In this document: positions 34,046-42,374 of the stretch, piece after piece
Layout of the letters: every line of letters begins with the position of its first letter
Position numbering within the stretch: the first letter of the stretch is position 1
Source: Virgisporangium ochraceum
GTDB lineage: Bacteria; Actinomycetota; Actinomycetes; Mycobacteriales; Micromonosporaceae
Length of the DNA: 64,000 nt
Assembly: GCF_016863655.1 (NCBI RefSeq)
Contig: NZ_BOPH01000088.1
Coordinates: 372,001 to 436,000 of the forward strand
Direction of reading: 5' to 3'
The notes under the pieces: generated by a model
Told to the model about the DNA's origin: nothing
The model's database searches: none
Seen by the model: the letters and a program-made list of their open reading frames with translations, nothing else
Program-made: the position numbers and the translations under genes

Positions 34046-34503
34046 GAAAGGTGGGCGGCGTCGAGGGCGGCCTGCAGCGACTCGATGTAGCCGTCGCTGG
34101 TCACGGTCGCTCCGGAGACGGTGTCGATGTCGGCGCTCTGCGCGTCGAGCGTCTCCCGCTTGAGGATCGGCAGGGCGCGGGCATTGATCTCCTGGTCGCG
34201 CCGGTTGGCCGTCGGGTACCGGGGCACCGCCACACTGGTGATCTTCCTGTCGGTCACCGTGATGGTGACCTGCACCGCACCCCACCGGGTCTGCACGACC
34301 GAGCCCTCGTAGATGGCGCCGTTCGCCGAGCCGCTGGTGGATCCGGCACTCGCGGACGGCGCCGCCGCGACGGCTGCACCGGGATCCGTCGCGGCGGTGC
34401 CTCCGGCCACCGCAGGCCCGGCGCCCATGGTGCTGGTGCGGTAGCTGAACAGCAGCGTGAGCGCCGCGACGGTGGACAGCAGCCACCAGGTGATCCGTCG
34501 CAC
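34042..34503 (-). CDS. FMN-binding domain protein, flavinylation target
   Basis: A 153-residue exported protein: N-terminal signal anchor (about 5-22, ITWWLLSTVAALTLLFS), a small-residue linker to about residue 60, and the FMN-binding domain to the end. The motif SGATVTS matches the S/DGAxT site at which ApbE links FMN to a Thr. It sits between the ferric-reductase-like gene and apbE, so electrons probably pass from the membrane cytochrome/flavoprotein to this external flavin. Confidence 0.9.
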   Translation of the reverse strand: MRRITWWLLSTVAALTLLFSYRTSTMGAGPAVAGGTAATDPGAAVAAAPSASAGSTSGSANGAIYEGSVVQTRWGAVQVTITVTDRKITSVAVPRYPTANRRDQEINARALPILKRETLDAQSADIDTVSGATVTSDGYIESLQAALDAAHLS

Positions 34504-34522
34504 TGTGGGTTCCTTCCGTGGG

Positions 34523-35932
34523 TTACCAGGCGAACTGTTCGGTGTGCAGGCGCCTCTCGGGTACGCCGGCGGCCACCGCGGCGGCGCGGGCGGCGGCGGC
34601 CCATCCGTCCGGACCGCAGACGTAGACGTGCGCGTGCGGCACCATCGGGACGATCCGGCGCAGCATCGCGGCGTCGTCGTGCCCGGCGTGGCCGGCGGGC
34701 AGCCAGGACGTCCGGTCGGCGCGCGGCCCGTACAGGTACCGGACGCGCACGCCGCGGTGCCGGGCGAACCACTCCAGCTCGTCGCGGAAGGCGACCTCGG
34801 CCTCGCCGCGGGCCCGGTACACCACCGTCGCCTCACCCGGTCGGTACGGCAGCTCGCCGAGCAGCGACAGCAGCGGCGTGACGCCGATTCCGCAGGCCAG
34901 CATCACCACCGGCCCGCCCGTGTAGCGCTCGCCGGTGAGCTTGCCGTACGGCCCCTCGACCAGCGCCCGCGTCCCCGGCCGCAGCGCGGCCACCCGCGCG
35001 CTGCCGTCGCCGAGGTCCTTGACAGTGATGCGCAGAAGGTCGGTGCGCGGTGTCGCCGACAGCGAGTACGGATGGGCACGCGACCATCCCGGTCCGTCCA
35101 GGAACCGCCACTGGAAGAACTGGCCGGCACGCACCGGCAGCCGGTCCAGCCGCCGGCCGGTCAGGTACACCGAGGTGAGTCCGGGGCCCTCGGGCACCAC
35201 GTGGCTGACGACGAGCCGGTGCCGCCAGCTGCGCCAGGCCGGCAGCCCCAGCCGGTACACCAGCACCGCTCCGGCCCCGGCGGTGTACAGCGTCCACCAG
35301 TAGGCGCGGGCGAGTGGCGAGGCGACGAAGTCCGCGCCGGTCCACAGCTGGTGCGGCAGGGCGAGTCCGACGCCCAGGTAGGCGTACAGGTGCAGCAGGT
35401 GCCACGACTCGTACCGCAACCGCCGCCGGGCCCGCCGGACCGACGTCACCACCACCATCACCAGCGCCGCCGTGCCCGCCGTGGCGAGCAGCATGCCGGG
35501 GAGGGTCACGATCATGTCCCACAGCTCGCCGAGCGGTCCGGTGTGCGCCGTCCCGGCGTAGCCGAGTGTGATCAGGGCGACGTGGGCGAGCATCAGGTGG
35601 AACGAGGCGAACCCTGTCCACCGGTGCCAGCGGGCCAGCCGGTCCTGCCCGAAGGCCCGCTCGACCGCCGGGACCCGGGCCATCAGCAGCACCTGGACGA
35701 GGAGCAGGTCCGACGCCAGCAGCCCGGTCAGCCGACCGAGCGCCGTCACCGCCTCCGGGCCGCCGGCGGACAGCTGCCGCAGGCCGCCGTTGGCCACCCA
35801 CAGCGCGGTCACGACGATCAGGCTGACCCCGGCGGCGGCACCGACCGCGTCGGCCCACCACCGGGGCGTCGACCGGCGCGGGGGAGCGCCGGTGTGCGTG
35901 GCCGGCGTCCGGGCGTGGGTGGTCGTGGTCAT
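34523..35932 (-). CDS. Ferric-reductase-like transmembrane flavocytochrome
   Basis: A 469-residue membrane protein. The N-terminal half (about 25-235) has six helices with paired His residues (RWHRW, FHLMLAHVAL, WHLLHLYAYLG, ALPHQL) that would bind two haems. The C-terminal half (about 240-469) is an FAD- and NAD(P)H-binding ferredoxin-reductase module (HPYSLS, LVEGPYGKL, LACGIGVTPLLSLL, VYVCGPDGW). It should carry electrons from cytosolic NAD(P)H across the membrane to iron or to the flavinylated partner encoded 19 bases downstream. Confidence 0.92.
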   Translation of the reverse strand: MTTTTHARTPATHTGAPPRRSTPRWWADAVGAAAGVSLIVVTALWVANGGLRQLSAGGPEAVTALGRLTGLLASDLLLVQVLLMARVPAVERAFGQDRLARWHRWTGFASFHLMLAHVALITLGYAGTAHTGPLGELWDMIVTLPGMLLATAGTAALVMVVVTSVRRARRRLRYESWHLLHLYAYLGVGLALPHQLWTGADFVASPLARAYWWTLYTAGAGAVLVYRLGLPAWRSWRHRLVVSHVVPEGPGLTSVYLTGRRLDRLPVRAGQFFQWRFLDGPGWSRAHPYSLSATPRTDLLRITVKDLGDGSARVAALRPGTRALVEGPYGKLTGERYTGGPVVMLACGIGVTPLLSLLGELPYRPGEATVVYRARGEAEVAFRDELEWFARHRGVRVRYLYGPRADRTSWLPAGHAGHDDAAMLRRIVPMVPHAHVYVCGPDGWAAAARAAAVAAGVPERRLHTEQFAW

Positions 35933-35952
35933 GCGTCCACCATCGGCCGCCG

Positions 35953-35992
35953 GGCTAAGGGCGGCCGGTGCGGAGGATAAGGATTCGGTAAG
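35953..35992 (-). promoter_or_regulatory. Phased TAAG repeats, probable OmpR-type regulator site
   Basis: Three copies of (G)G(A/C/T)TAAG have TAAG at 35956, 35978 and 35989, that is 22 and 11 bp apart, one face of the helix. They lie 24-60 bp upstream of the ferric-reductase start. Such 11-bp direct repeats are typical for OmpR-family regulators, and one is encoded in this operon. Confidence 0.6.
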
Positions 35993-35997
35993 AACCG

Positions 35998-36744
35998 CTA
36001 TGCCCGTTGGCGCAGCGCGGGGACGGCCAGACCGCCCGCCACGGCGACGATCGCCAGCAGGACGGCGGTCTCGGCCCAGTTGACGCCGCGTCCGAGCCAC
36101 GGGTCCTGGACCGCGACGACGAGGTGCCTGAGCGGCAGCGCGGTGGCGATCCCGCGGAGCGCGCCACCGAGCACCTCCGGCGGTGGGCCGCTGCCGGAGA
36201 CCATCATCATCAGGAACCACAGCAGGACGCCGATGCCCTGAGCGGCCCGCGCCGTGCGGACGGCCACCCCGATGAGCACGCCGAGTGCCCCGAACGCGAC
36301 CACCCCGAGGACGAGCGCGAACCCCACGCCGGCCCACGACTCCGGCCACGTCACGTCGTAGCGGACCCGGGCCATGGCGAGCAGGACCACGGCTCCCGCC
36401 ACCGCGCCCACGAGCATCACGAACAGCTGTGACGCGAGCAGCACCCGCACCGGCAGGCGGGCGGCCCGCAGCCGGCGCAGGACGCCGCGCTCCCGGTATG
36501 AGGCGAGGTGCACGGGCAGCCCGATGAGCCCGAGCGAGGCGACGACCAACGCGATGTAGGCCGGGGTGTAGAACGTGATGGGTCCGACCCCCTCGTAGAC
36601 CGACGGGTCCGGCGTGTTGCCGAAGACCTGGGCCAGGACGAACAGCACGAGGGGCGGCAGCGCGAGCGTGAAGATGACGGTCACCGGTTCGCGGAGGAAG
36701 AGCTTGAGCTCGATCCACGACACGGACCGGACAGCGCGGATCAT
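35998..36744 (-). CDS. ABC-2 type transporter permease
   Basis: A 248-residue permease with six helices, from ATG 36744 behind GGAGGAGG and overlapping the ATPase stop (ATGA). The N-terminal WIELKLFLREPVTVIFTLALP segment and the GLPVHLASYRERGVLRRLRA turn are characteristic of DrrB-like exporters. With the ATPase it would pump a drug, lipid or polyketide outward. Substrate unknown. Confidence 0.9.
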   Translation of the reverse strand: MIRAVRSVSWIELKLFLREPVTVIFTLALPPLVLFVLAQVFGNTPDPSVYEGVGPITFYTPAYIALVVASLGLIGLPVHLASYRERGVLRRLRAARLPVRVLLASQLFVMLVGAVAGAVVLLAMARVRYDVTWPESWAGVGFALVLGVVAFGALGVLIGVAVRTARAAQGIGVLLWFLMMMVSGSGPPPEVLGGALRGIATALPLRHLVVAVQDPWLGRGVNWAETAVLLAIVAVAGGLAVPALRQRA

Positions 36745-37700
36745 GACGCCTCCTCCGGGTGGTTGCCCGACGCCAGCAACGCGACGTATGCCTCTTCGAG
36801 CCCGACCCGTTCGACGGACAGCTCGGTGTCGGCGTGCCCGGTCACGTGGAGGTGGTGTCCGAGCGCGGTCAGGAAGGCGCCGGTGCCGCGCACCGCGACC
36901 GTCCCGTCGACCCGGCCGGCCTCCACGACGCCCGGCAGCCGGCCGATGCCGTCGAGGTCGATGCCGTCGCCGTCGGTGCGGTCGCCGTCCAGGTCGTTGG
37001 ACGCGAACCGCACGCGGGTCCCGCCGCCGTACCGGTCGACCAGCCCGCCTGGGGTGTCCTCGGCGACCACCCGGCCGCCGACCATGACCGCCACCCGGTC
37101 GCAGAGCCGCTCGGCCTCGTCCATGAAATGGGTGACGAGCACGACTGTCGTGCCCTCGGCCCGGACCCGTCCCACGAGATCCCACACCTCGCGCCGGTCG
37201 GCCGGGTCCAGCCCGGTGGTCATCTCGTCGAGAAACACCAGCCGCGGCCGCGCGACCAGCGCGAGCGCGACGAACAACCGCTGCCGCTGCCCGCCGGACA
37301 GGCTGCCGAAGGACGCGTCGCGTCTGCCGGTCAGTCCCCATTCGGCCATCACCGCGGCCTCGTCGACGCGGTGACGCGCCAACGACGCGAACAGGTGCAC
37401 CGCCTCGCCGACGCGCAACCGGTCAGGCAGGGCGGAGTCCTGCAGCTGCACCCCCACCAGCCCGGCCACCCGGTCCGGTTGTGCCTGCGGGTCGAGCGTT
37501 CCGAACAGGCGCACCCGGCCGCTGTCGCACCGGCGCAGCCCGTACGCGCACTCGACGGTGGTGGTCTTGCCCGAGCCGTTGGGGCCGAGGATGCCGAAGA
37601 TTTCGCCCTCGGGCACGACGATGTCCACACCGTCGACCGCCGTCCGGTGGCCGTACCGCTTACGCAGGCCGACGATCTCGAGCGCGGTACCCGTGCCCAT
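36741..37700 (-). CDS. ABC transporter ATP-binding protein (DrrA-like)
   Basis: A 319-residue ATPase. ATG 37700 is chosen since GTG 37709 overlaps the ribosome site GGGAGGGG. Walker A is GPNGSGKTT, the signature LSGGQRQR, Walker B LVFLDEMTTGLDP, and the switch His is in VTHFMDEAE. The last 90 residues form a DrrA-type C-terminal domain. A stretch rich in Asp/Gly (DLDGDRTDGDGIDLDG) inside that domain is unusual and may be a loop insertion. Two strong DosR-like boxes lie 83-118 bp upstream. Confidence 0.93.
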   Translation of the reverse strand: MGTGTALEIVGLRKRYGHRTAVDGVDIVVPEGEIFGILGPNGSGKTTTVECAYGLRRCDSGRVRLFGTLDPQAQPDRVAGLVGVQLQDSALPDRLRVGEAVHLFASLARHRVDEAAVMAEWGLTGRRDASFGSLSGGQRQRLFVALALVARPRLVFLDEMTTGLDPADRREVWDLVGRVRAEGTTVVLVTHFMDEAERLCDRVAVMVGGRVVAEDTPGGLVDRYGGGTRVRFASNDLDGDRTDGDGIDLDGIGRLPGVVEAGRVDGTVAVRGTGAFLTALGHHLHVTGHADTELSVERVGLEEAYVALLASGNHPEEAS

Positions 37701-37782
37701 GGCTGTCACCCCTCCCGGGCCGCCGGTCCGACGGGCCGGCCCTTTCGATGCCGAGCCTGGCCGCGCCGGTGCGCGAGGGGAC

Positions 37783-37818
37783 GGGTCGTTGGTCCGACCG
37801 GTCCGGGTCGTTGGTCCC
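37783..37818 (-). promoter_or_regulatory. Tandem DosR-like boxes (strong)
   Basis: GGGTCGTTGGTCCG at 37783 and GGGTCGTTGGTCCC at 37805 are near-identical and 22 bp apart. They lie upstream of the ABC exporter operon on the minus strand. Confidence 0.78.
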
Positions 37819-37850
37819 GGCGGACACGACCATCGGGCGGCCGGACACGG

Positions 37851-40040
37851 TCATGCCGTCAACAGGATGGTCGGAACGATCGCGCCCGGAAAGGCTGCGA
37901 TGAGTGCCGCGACGACCAGGGTGAGCACCGTCGTCGCCCCGGCGACGACGACCGGCCGCGGGCCGCCCTCGTGTCCGAACAGCGCCGCGGCCGCGACGAG
38001 CAGGCCGAGCGCGACGCCCAGCGCGACGGAGAGCCGGCTGACCGTCCAGATCGCGTCCCAGGACGGCATGGTGCCCTGCACGAGGTTGAGGGTCACCAGG
38101 CCGCACACCACCGTACCCACCGCGACCGGTCCGGCCACCGCCGCCAGGGCAGGGCCGCGCGACGCCGACCGGACGGACAGCGCCATGGTCGCCGCGGCGG
38201 CGGCGACAGCCGCGATCCACACCGCGGTGTAGAACCGCTGGACCTGTGCCGCCTCGGTGGTCGCGGCACCCCTCAGTGCCCGGTTCGCTGCCAGGACAAC
38301 GGCGCCGCCGCTGCCCGCCGACAGTCCCACGACGAGGGCGGTGAGACCGCCCGGCGAGGCGGGCGTCCGGTCAGGGGCGGGCGGGCCGACGCTCAGCCAG
38401 GCGGGCAGAACATCCGACCCGCGCCCGGTCAGCGCGGTGACGGCCGCAGCGGTGGCTGACGCGCCGGCGAGCAGCACCGCCGGTGCGGCCAGTCCGGTGA
38501 CAGACCAGGCCAGCAGCCAGCTCATACCGGCACCGTCGGCCAGCAGTTGCGCCTGTCCGGCGATCCAGAGTGCCACGGTGTACACGGCCGTAGTCACCAG
38601 CACGGCGGGAATCCAGACCGCTCGTGCGTGTCGCGTGCGGCCGGCGTACCCGGCCAGGAGGGCGGCGGCCGAGCCGCAGACCATGGTGGCGCCGATGGCG
38701 AACGAGGCGGAGACGAGCAGCCACACGGGTTGCTCCAACCCGGCGAGCCGGCCGGTGCCGGTTCCGGCAACGGCCACGATCTGGCCGACCGCCACGCCGA
38801 GCCCCACGCCGACCGCCGCTGGCGCCAGCACCGGAGACTGCCCGACGACGCGGCAGACCAGAACCTGGCGGATGAGTGCCAGACCGATGACCGGCCCCAG
38901 CAGGGCACCAGCGGCGAGGGCTCCCGCCAGTCGCGCACCGGCCTGCGCCGCGGTCCCCACCGTCGCGGTCCATCCGATCTCGACGACCAGCGCGACGGTG
39001 GTGGTGGCGAGGAACCCGGCGACGAGGGCATCGACGAACGACAGGGAGGCGACGGTCTGCGGACGATCCAGGACGGCGAGGCGCCGGGCGGGGGACGGGT
39101 GCAGCGCCAACGGCCCACGCCGGTACCAGGGGCGGCCACCGGCGTCCCGCGCATGGGAGAGCGCGGACCGAAGGGCGCCCTCCCACCGTCCTTCCGCGGC
39201 CCTGAGGTCGGCGTCGTGTTCGCGGGTACGAAGCGTGGCCACGGTGACCAGGTGAACGACGACGGCAAGGACCGTCACCCGCCACAGATACCCCGGCAGC
39301 AGGGAGAGACCGGTGCCGGTGACCGCCACCACGACCGGCACAGCGAGCATGGGTCCGACGACGTACCAGACCGAACTCGCCACGGCCGTCCACGCGACAT
39401 CGCCGTGCCGCAGATGCGCCAACTCGTGACGCATCACCGCGTCGAAGACGGCCGGATCGCTGCGGTACGCCGCCAAAAGGCCGCGAGTGAGGGCGACACG
39501 GTGCACACCCGGGCGACCATAGGCGAACGGGTCGGCGAGATCCGACCGTCCAAGGCGGAGCCGCACCGTTCGGCGCAGGCCCATGCCGGCGGCAAGCTCG
39601 GCGGCACGCCGCTCGACCGCGACCGAGGCGACTGTCAGGGGACGCAGCCGCCAACGCCGGCGGACGACGAGCGGGGTGAGGAACACGACCGCCGATCCGG
39701 CCAGCATGGCGGTCAACGCGCCGCCGAGCATGTATCCGGCCCGTTCCCGTTCGGCCGGTGCCCGGCACCGGTCGGCCACCTGGATCCGGCGTGCGGTGGC
39801 CCGCGGCTCTGGCAGGGTGAGGGGCGTGCGTGAGGCCTCCTGCTCGCAGGCCTCGGCGCGGGCCAGGTACGCGTCGCGACGCAACTCCAGATGTAGCCAG
39901 ATCCCGGCGAACGCACCGGTGATGACCAGTACCACGGCCAGCATTCCGAACCGCGCCAGGCTCGGTGCCGGAAAGGCGAGGACGCGGGGACGAGGGTCCG
40001 GACCCGGCGCCGCGACACTCGCTTGACCGGCGTAGGTCAT
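37851..40040 (-). CDS. M48-type membrane metalloprotease with long multi-helix C-terminus
   Basis: A 729-residue protein from ATG 40040, which overlaps the stop of the upstream gene (ATGA). A first helix is at about 31-50, a second at about 105-125, and then the zinc motif HELAH at 205-209 (RHELAHLRHGD). The third ligand is probably the Glu of TREHDAD. Classical HtpX/Ste24-like proteases are 300-450 residues. Here about 380 further residues contain at least eight more helices with no extra motif I recognise. It may cleave membrane proteins under envelope stress. Confidence 0.85.
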   Translation of the reverse strand: MTYAGQASVAAPGPDPRPRVLAFPAPSLARFGMLAVVLVITGAFAGIWLHLELRRDAYLARAEACEQEASRTPLTLPEPRATARRIQVADRCRAPAERERAGYMLGGALTAMLAGSAVVFLTPLVVRRRWRLRPLTVASVAVERRAAELAAGMGLRRTVRLRLGRSDLADPFAYGRPGVHRVALTRGLLAAYRSDPAVFDAVMRHELAHLRHGDVAWTAVASSVWYVVGPMLAVPVVVAVTGTGLSLLPGYLWRVTVLAVVVHLVTVATLRTREHDADLRAAEGRWEGALRSALSHARDAGGRPWYRRGPLALHPSPARRLAVLDRPQTVASLSFVDALVAGFLATTTVALVVEIGWTATVGTAAQAGARLAGALAAGALLGPVIGLALIRQVLVCRVVGQSPVLAPAAVGVGLGVAVGQIVAVAGTGTGRLAGLEQPVWLLVSASFAIGATMVCGSAAALLAGYAGRTRHARAVWIPAVLVTTAVYTVALWIAGQAQLLADGAGMSWLLAWSVTGLAAPAVLLAGASATAAAVTALTGRGSDVLPAWLSVGPPAPDRTPASPGGLTALVVGLSAGSGGAVVLAANRALRGAATTEAAQVQRFYTAVWIAAVAAAAATMALSVRSASRGPALAAVAGPVAVGTVVCGLVTLNLVQGTMPSWDAIWTVSRLSVALGVALGLLVAAAALFGHEGGPRPVVVAGATTVLTLVVAALIAAFPGAIVPTILLTA

Positions 40041-40546
40041 GGCCGGCCGCCGGCGGAGGATGGCTGCAGACTGCCCTTGACCGCGTTCGCCAGCGTTCGG
40101 GCTTTCCGGTCCTTCCCGGTCAGGGCAAGCGCGTTCTCGTACACCTTCTGCCATACGTCGTCGATCTGCTCGGGTGACAGCCGGGCCGGGACAGCCGCCG
40201 GGGTGCCGCGATGGAACAGCCGGCGTAGCCATGCGATCAGCCGGGGCCGGGTCTCCTGCTGAACCGCTTCGACCGCGGCGCCGGCGAGGTACTCGATGGC
40301 GGCGATCGCTACCGGCAGCACAAAGGTGGCCAGCCCCGAACCGATCTCCGCCAGGTCGAACCCGCCGCGATGGTCCCGCTCCAGCGGCGGGCGCAGCACC
40401 AGGTCAGGATCGCGGACGTAGTCGACCAGGTCCTCCTCCAGCGTCTCCGCCTGGACGGGATCCACCCTGGCGACGACCGCCCGGGCCAACTCCGCCGCCC
40501 GGATCCGCTGATCGCGGGTCAGTTGCGGAACGGAAGGAACAGCCAT
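40037..40546 (-). CDS. Conserved-looking protein of unknown function, M48 operon
   Basis: A 169-residue protein from ATG 40546. The N-terminal half is helical and charged (LTRDQRIRAAELARAVVARV, ETLEEDLVDYVRDPDLV). A hydrophobic stretch near residues 72-95 (FVLPVAIAAIEYLAGAAVEA) could lie in the membrane, and the basic C-terminus is again helical. No family is recognised. Coupled translation with the M48 protease suggests an adaptor or regulatory partner. Confidence 0.7.
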   Translation of the reverse strand: MAVPSVPQLTRDQRIRAAELARAVVARVDPVQAETLEEDLVDYVRDPDLVLRPPLERDHRGGFDLAEIGSGLATFVLPVAIAAIEYLAGAAVEAVQQETRPRLIAWLRRLFHRGTPAAVPARLSPEQIDDVWQKVYENALALTGKDRKARTLANAVKGSLQPSSAGGRP

Positions 40547-40583
40547 GATGACGCCCTTCGGACTCGGAATTGGGGCGGTCGCT

Positions 40584-41123
40584 TCAGATACCGGCAAGCT
40601 GGGCACATGTCGTGGCACCGAGTTCGGTCGCCGCGGCTTCGATCCGGGCCCCGATCCCTTGGGACTCCTTGTACAGGCGGTCCTCGGAGTCGAAGTCACC
40701 GCGATCCATTGCGGCCGCCCGCTGCGCACCGTTCGCCGCGTAGTCGTTGAGCGCACCGACCAGCGCCGTGAGCGGACCGTAGCCCAGAGCCTCGAGCTCG
40801 CTCGCCGCTCCGCTTATCGCCTGGTTCGAAGCGATCTGACTGCGCACCGGATCGTCGCGGTCCTTGTTCTGCCGGTAGTAGTCCAATGCCTGTTGGCAGA
40901 CAGCGTTGACCCGGCCGATGTCGACGTCCGCCCGGCCGGTCGTACCGGCCGTCGGGCTGGGCCTGGCGATAGGTTGCCGGGTTGCGCTGCCGGTGGCGGC
41001 CGGCGCTCCGCCACCGTCGATACCGCCCTCGCTGGACGGCTCGCCGCCGCACCCGGAAAGCAGGAGGGCGGCCGACAGCAGAATCATCCCGACCCGTGAC
41101 AGGTACAGACGCGGTGTTGGCAC
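40584..41123 (-). CDS. Predicted lipoprotein of unknown function
   Basis: A 179-residue protein. GTG 41123 is preferred because GGGAGG is five bases upstream. The signal ends in the lipobox LLSGC (Cys near 25), followed by a Gly/Ala/Thr-rich spacer and a helical domain (about 70-179) with VNAVCQQALDYYRQNKD and two Cys that could form a disulfide. The family is unknown. It heads an operon with the unknown protein and M48 protease, 37 bases downstream. The DosR-like box at 41199 is 76 bp upstream. Confidence 0.75.
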   Translation of the reverse strand: MPTPRLYLSRVGMILLSAALLLSGCGGEPSSEGGIDGGGAPAATGSATRQPIARPSPTAGTTGRADVDIGRVNAVCQQALDYYRQNKDRDDPVRSQIASNQAISGAASELEALGYGPLTALVGALNDYAANGAQRAAAMDRGDFDSEDRLYKESQGIGARIEAAATELGATTCAQLAGI

Positions 41124-41198
41124 GGGAACCTCCCACGCACTGGATCCGTTGTTCACAACAGCTACCGTCAAACTCCCGCCGTGGCGATGACGCGTTCA

Positions 41199-41212
41199 GG
41201 GCCGTTGGTCCC
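41199..41212 (-). promoter_or_regulatory. DosR-like box (strong)
   Basis: GGGCCGTTGGTCCC, positioned 76 bp before the lipoprotein start. Confidence 0.75.
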
Positions 41213-41265
41213 GTCCAGTTTTCCGAAGTTGCACATGGCGACACGCGGTCGGGGTCTCCGAGCGC

Positions 41266-41279
41266 GGGACTTTGGTCCC
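41266..41279 (+). promoter_or_regulatory. DosR-like box (near-perfect palindrome)
   Basis: GGGACTTTGGTCCC has perfect GGGAC/GTCCC arms, the best match in the window. It lies 125 bp before the secreted protein gene at 41404. Confidence 0.82.
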
Positions 41280-41403
41280 TGTCCGGTGCAGGCCGGGAGC
41301 GCTCGACTTGGCGCGTACCCGAACGGTTCTCCGCGCGATCGAGGCGCGATCGAGCGTGTGCCGCATCGCGCCGCCGGTCGGGCGACCAGGAAGGAGAAAT
41401 GTC

Positions 41404-42327
41404 ATGAACGCTTCACGCGCGTCGAGATCGTGGCTGCGGGCCGGCACCGTGATCGGCACGGTACTCGCGACGGTGGTGGGTCTGAGTGGCGTGGCCGCCG
41501 CGTCCGCTGCGCCGAAGGGATTCGTAGTACATACCGGCGACCTTGTGCTGTCGTCCGTCGCGGGACGGTACACGGGCACGATGCCGGTGAGCGTGCGCAA
41601 TGCCAGCGGCAATCCGGCGGCGAGCCCTTTCATGAAGGTCACGTTGCCTGACGGGCTGCGCTTTGTCGGGGCCGGCGTGCCGTGCCTGGTGCTGTCCGAC
41701 GGCTGGGGTTGCGGCCTGGGTACCTTCGCCGCGGGAGAGCGGCGGACGGTGACCCTCAGCTTCGGTTCGTCCGCGGGTCCGGAACGCTTCGCGCGGATCA
41801 CCGCCGCCGCAACCGTGACGGTGACCGACGGCCAGGCGGCACCGGACGCCCGCGCGACCGACCGGTACGCCGGAGTGCTCCGCTCGATCTTCGGCTCCGT
41901 CCGTCATCCACGGCCCTACACGCCGTCCACCGTCTACGATCTGGCCCTGACCGCCAACGGCGGTTACACGGTGACCCGTGCCGCCTCGGCGGTCACCATC
42001 CGGCTCCCGCTCGTCGCGCGGAACCGTACCGACGCCACCAACGACGGCGCGTACGTCGGAGCCACTGTCGACGGGGTGAGCGTGCTTCCCGGCGTCGATC
42101 CGAGCGCACCGTGCACGTCGGTCTGTCCGGTTCCCGGCGAGCGGTGGCTGGTCAAGGGCGAGGTTCGGTACTTCGCGCTGCTGGTCCGCATGCCCCCGGA
42201 GACCGCGGCGGGCAGCTACCACGTTCAGGCCCATGCCGAGTTGGCCCTGGACTTCGCGCCTCCGATCGTCGACATGACGCCCGCGGACAACACCGTGGAC
42301 GTCACCGTCGTCGTGCCGGCAGCCTGA
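41404..42327 (+). CDS. Secreted beta-rich protein, unknown
   Basis: A 307-residue exported protein from ATG 41404 behind AGGAAGGAG. The signal peptide ends near residue 36 (AAASA-AP). Two beta-sandwich-like halves follow: about 40-140, with GTMPVSVRNASGN and VTLPDGL, resembling conserved-repeat (DUF11-type) domains, and about 175-307, with YDLALTANGGYTVTRA and DNTVDVTVVV. Two Cys pairs (PCLVLSDGWGC and PCTSVCP) probably form disulfides. No enzymatic motif is seen. It is divergent from the lipoprotein gene and has its own DosR-like box. Confidence 0.8.
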   Translation: MNASRASRSWLRAGTVIGTVLATVVGLSGVAAASAAPKGFVVHTGDLVLSSVAGRYTGTMPVSVRNASGNPAASPFMKVTLPDGLRFVGAGVPCLVLSDGWGCGLGTFAAGERRTVTLSFGSSAGPERFARITAAATVTVTDGQAAPDARATDRYAGVLRSIFGSVRHPRPYTPSTVYDLALTANGGYTVTRAASAVTIRLPLVARNRTDATNDGAYVGATVDGVSVLPGVDPSAPCTSVCPVPGERWLVKGEVRYFALLVRMPPETAAGSYHVQAHAELALDFAPPIVDMTPADNTVDVTVVVPAA

Positions 42328-42337
42328 CCGACGGCAT

Positions 42338-42366
42338 GGCCGTGGACCCCGAAAGGGTCCACGGCC
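42338..42366. terminator. Bidirectional hairpin between convergent genes
   Basis: A perfect 12-bp stem, GGCCGTGGACCC with its complement, closes a CGAAA loop between the stop at 42327 and the converging DUF2202 stop at 42375. Confidence 0.8.
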
Positions 42367-42374
42367 GTCGGTTC

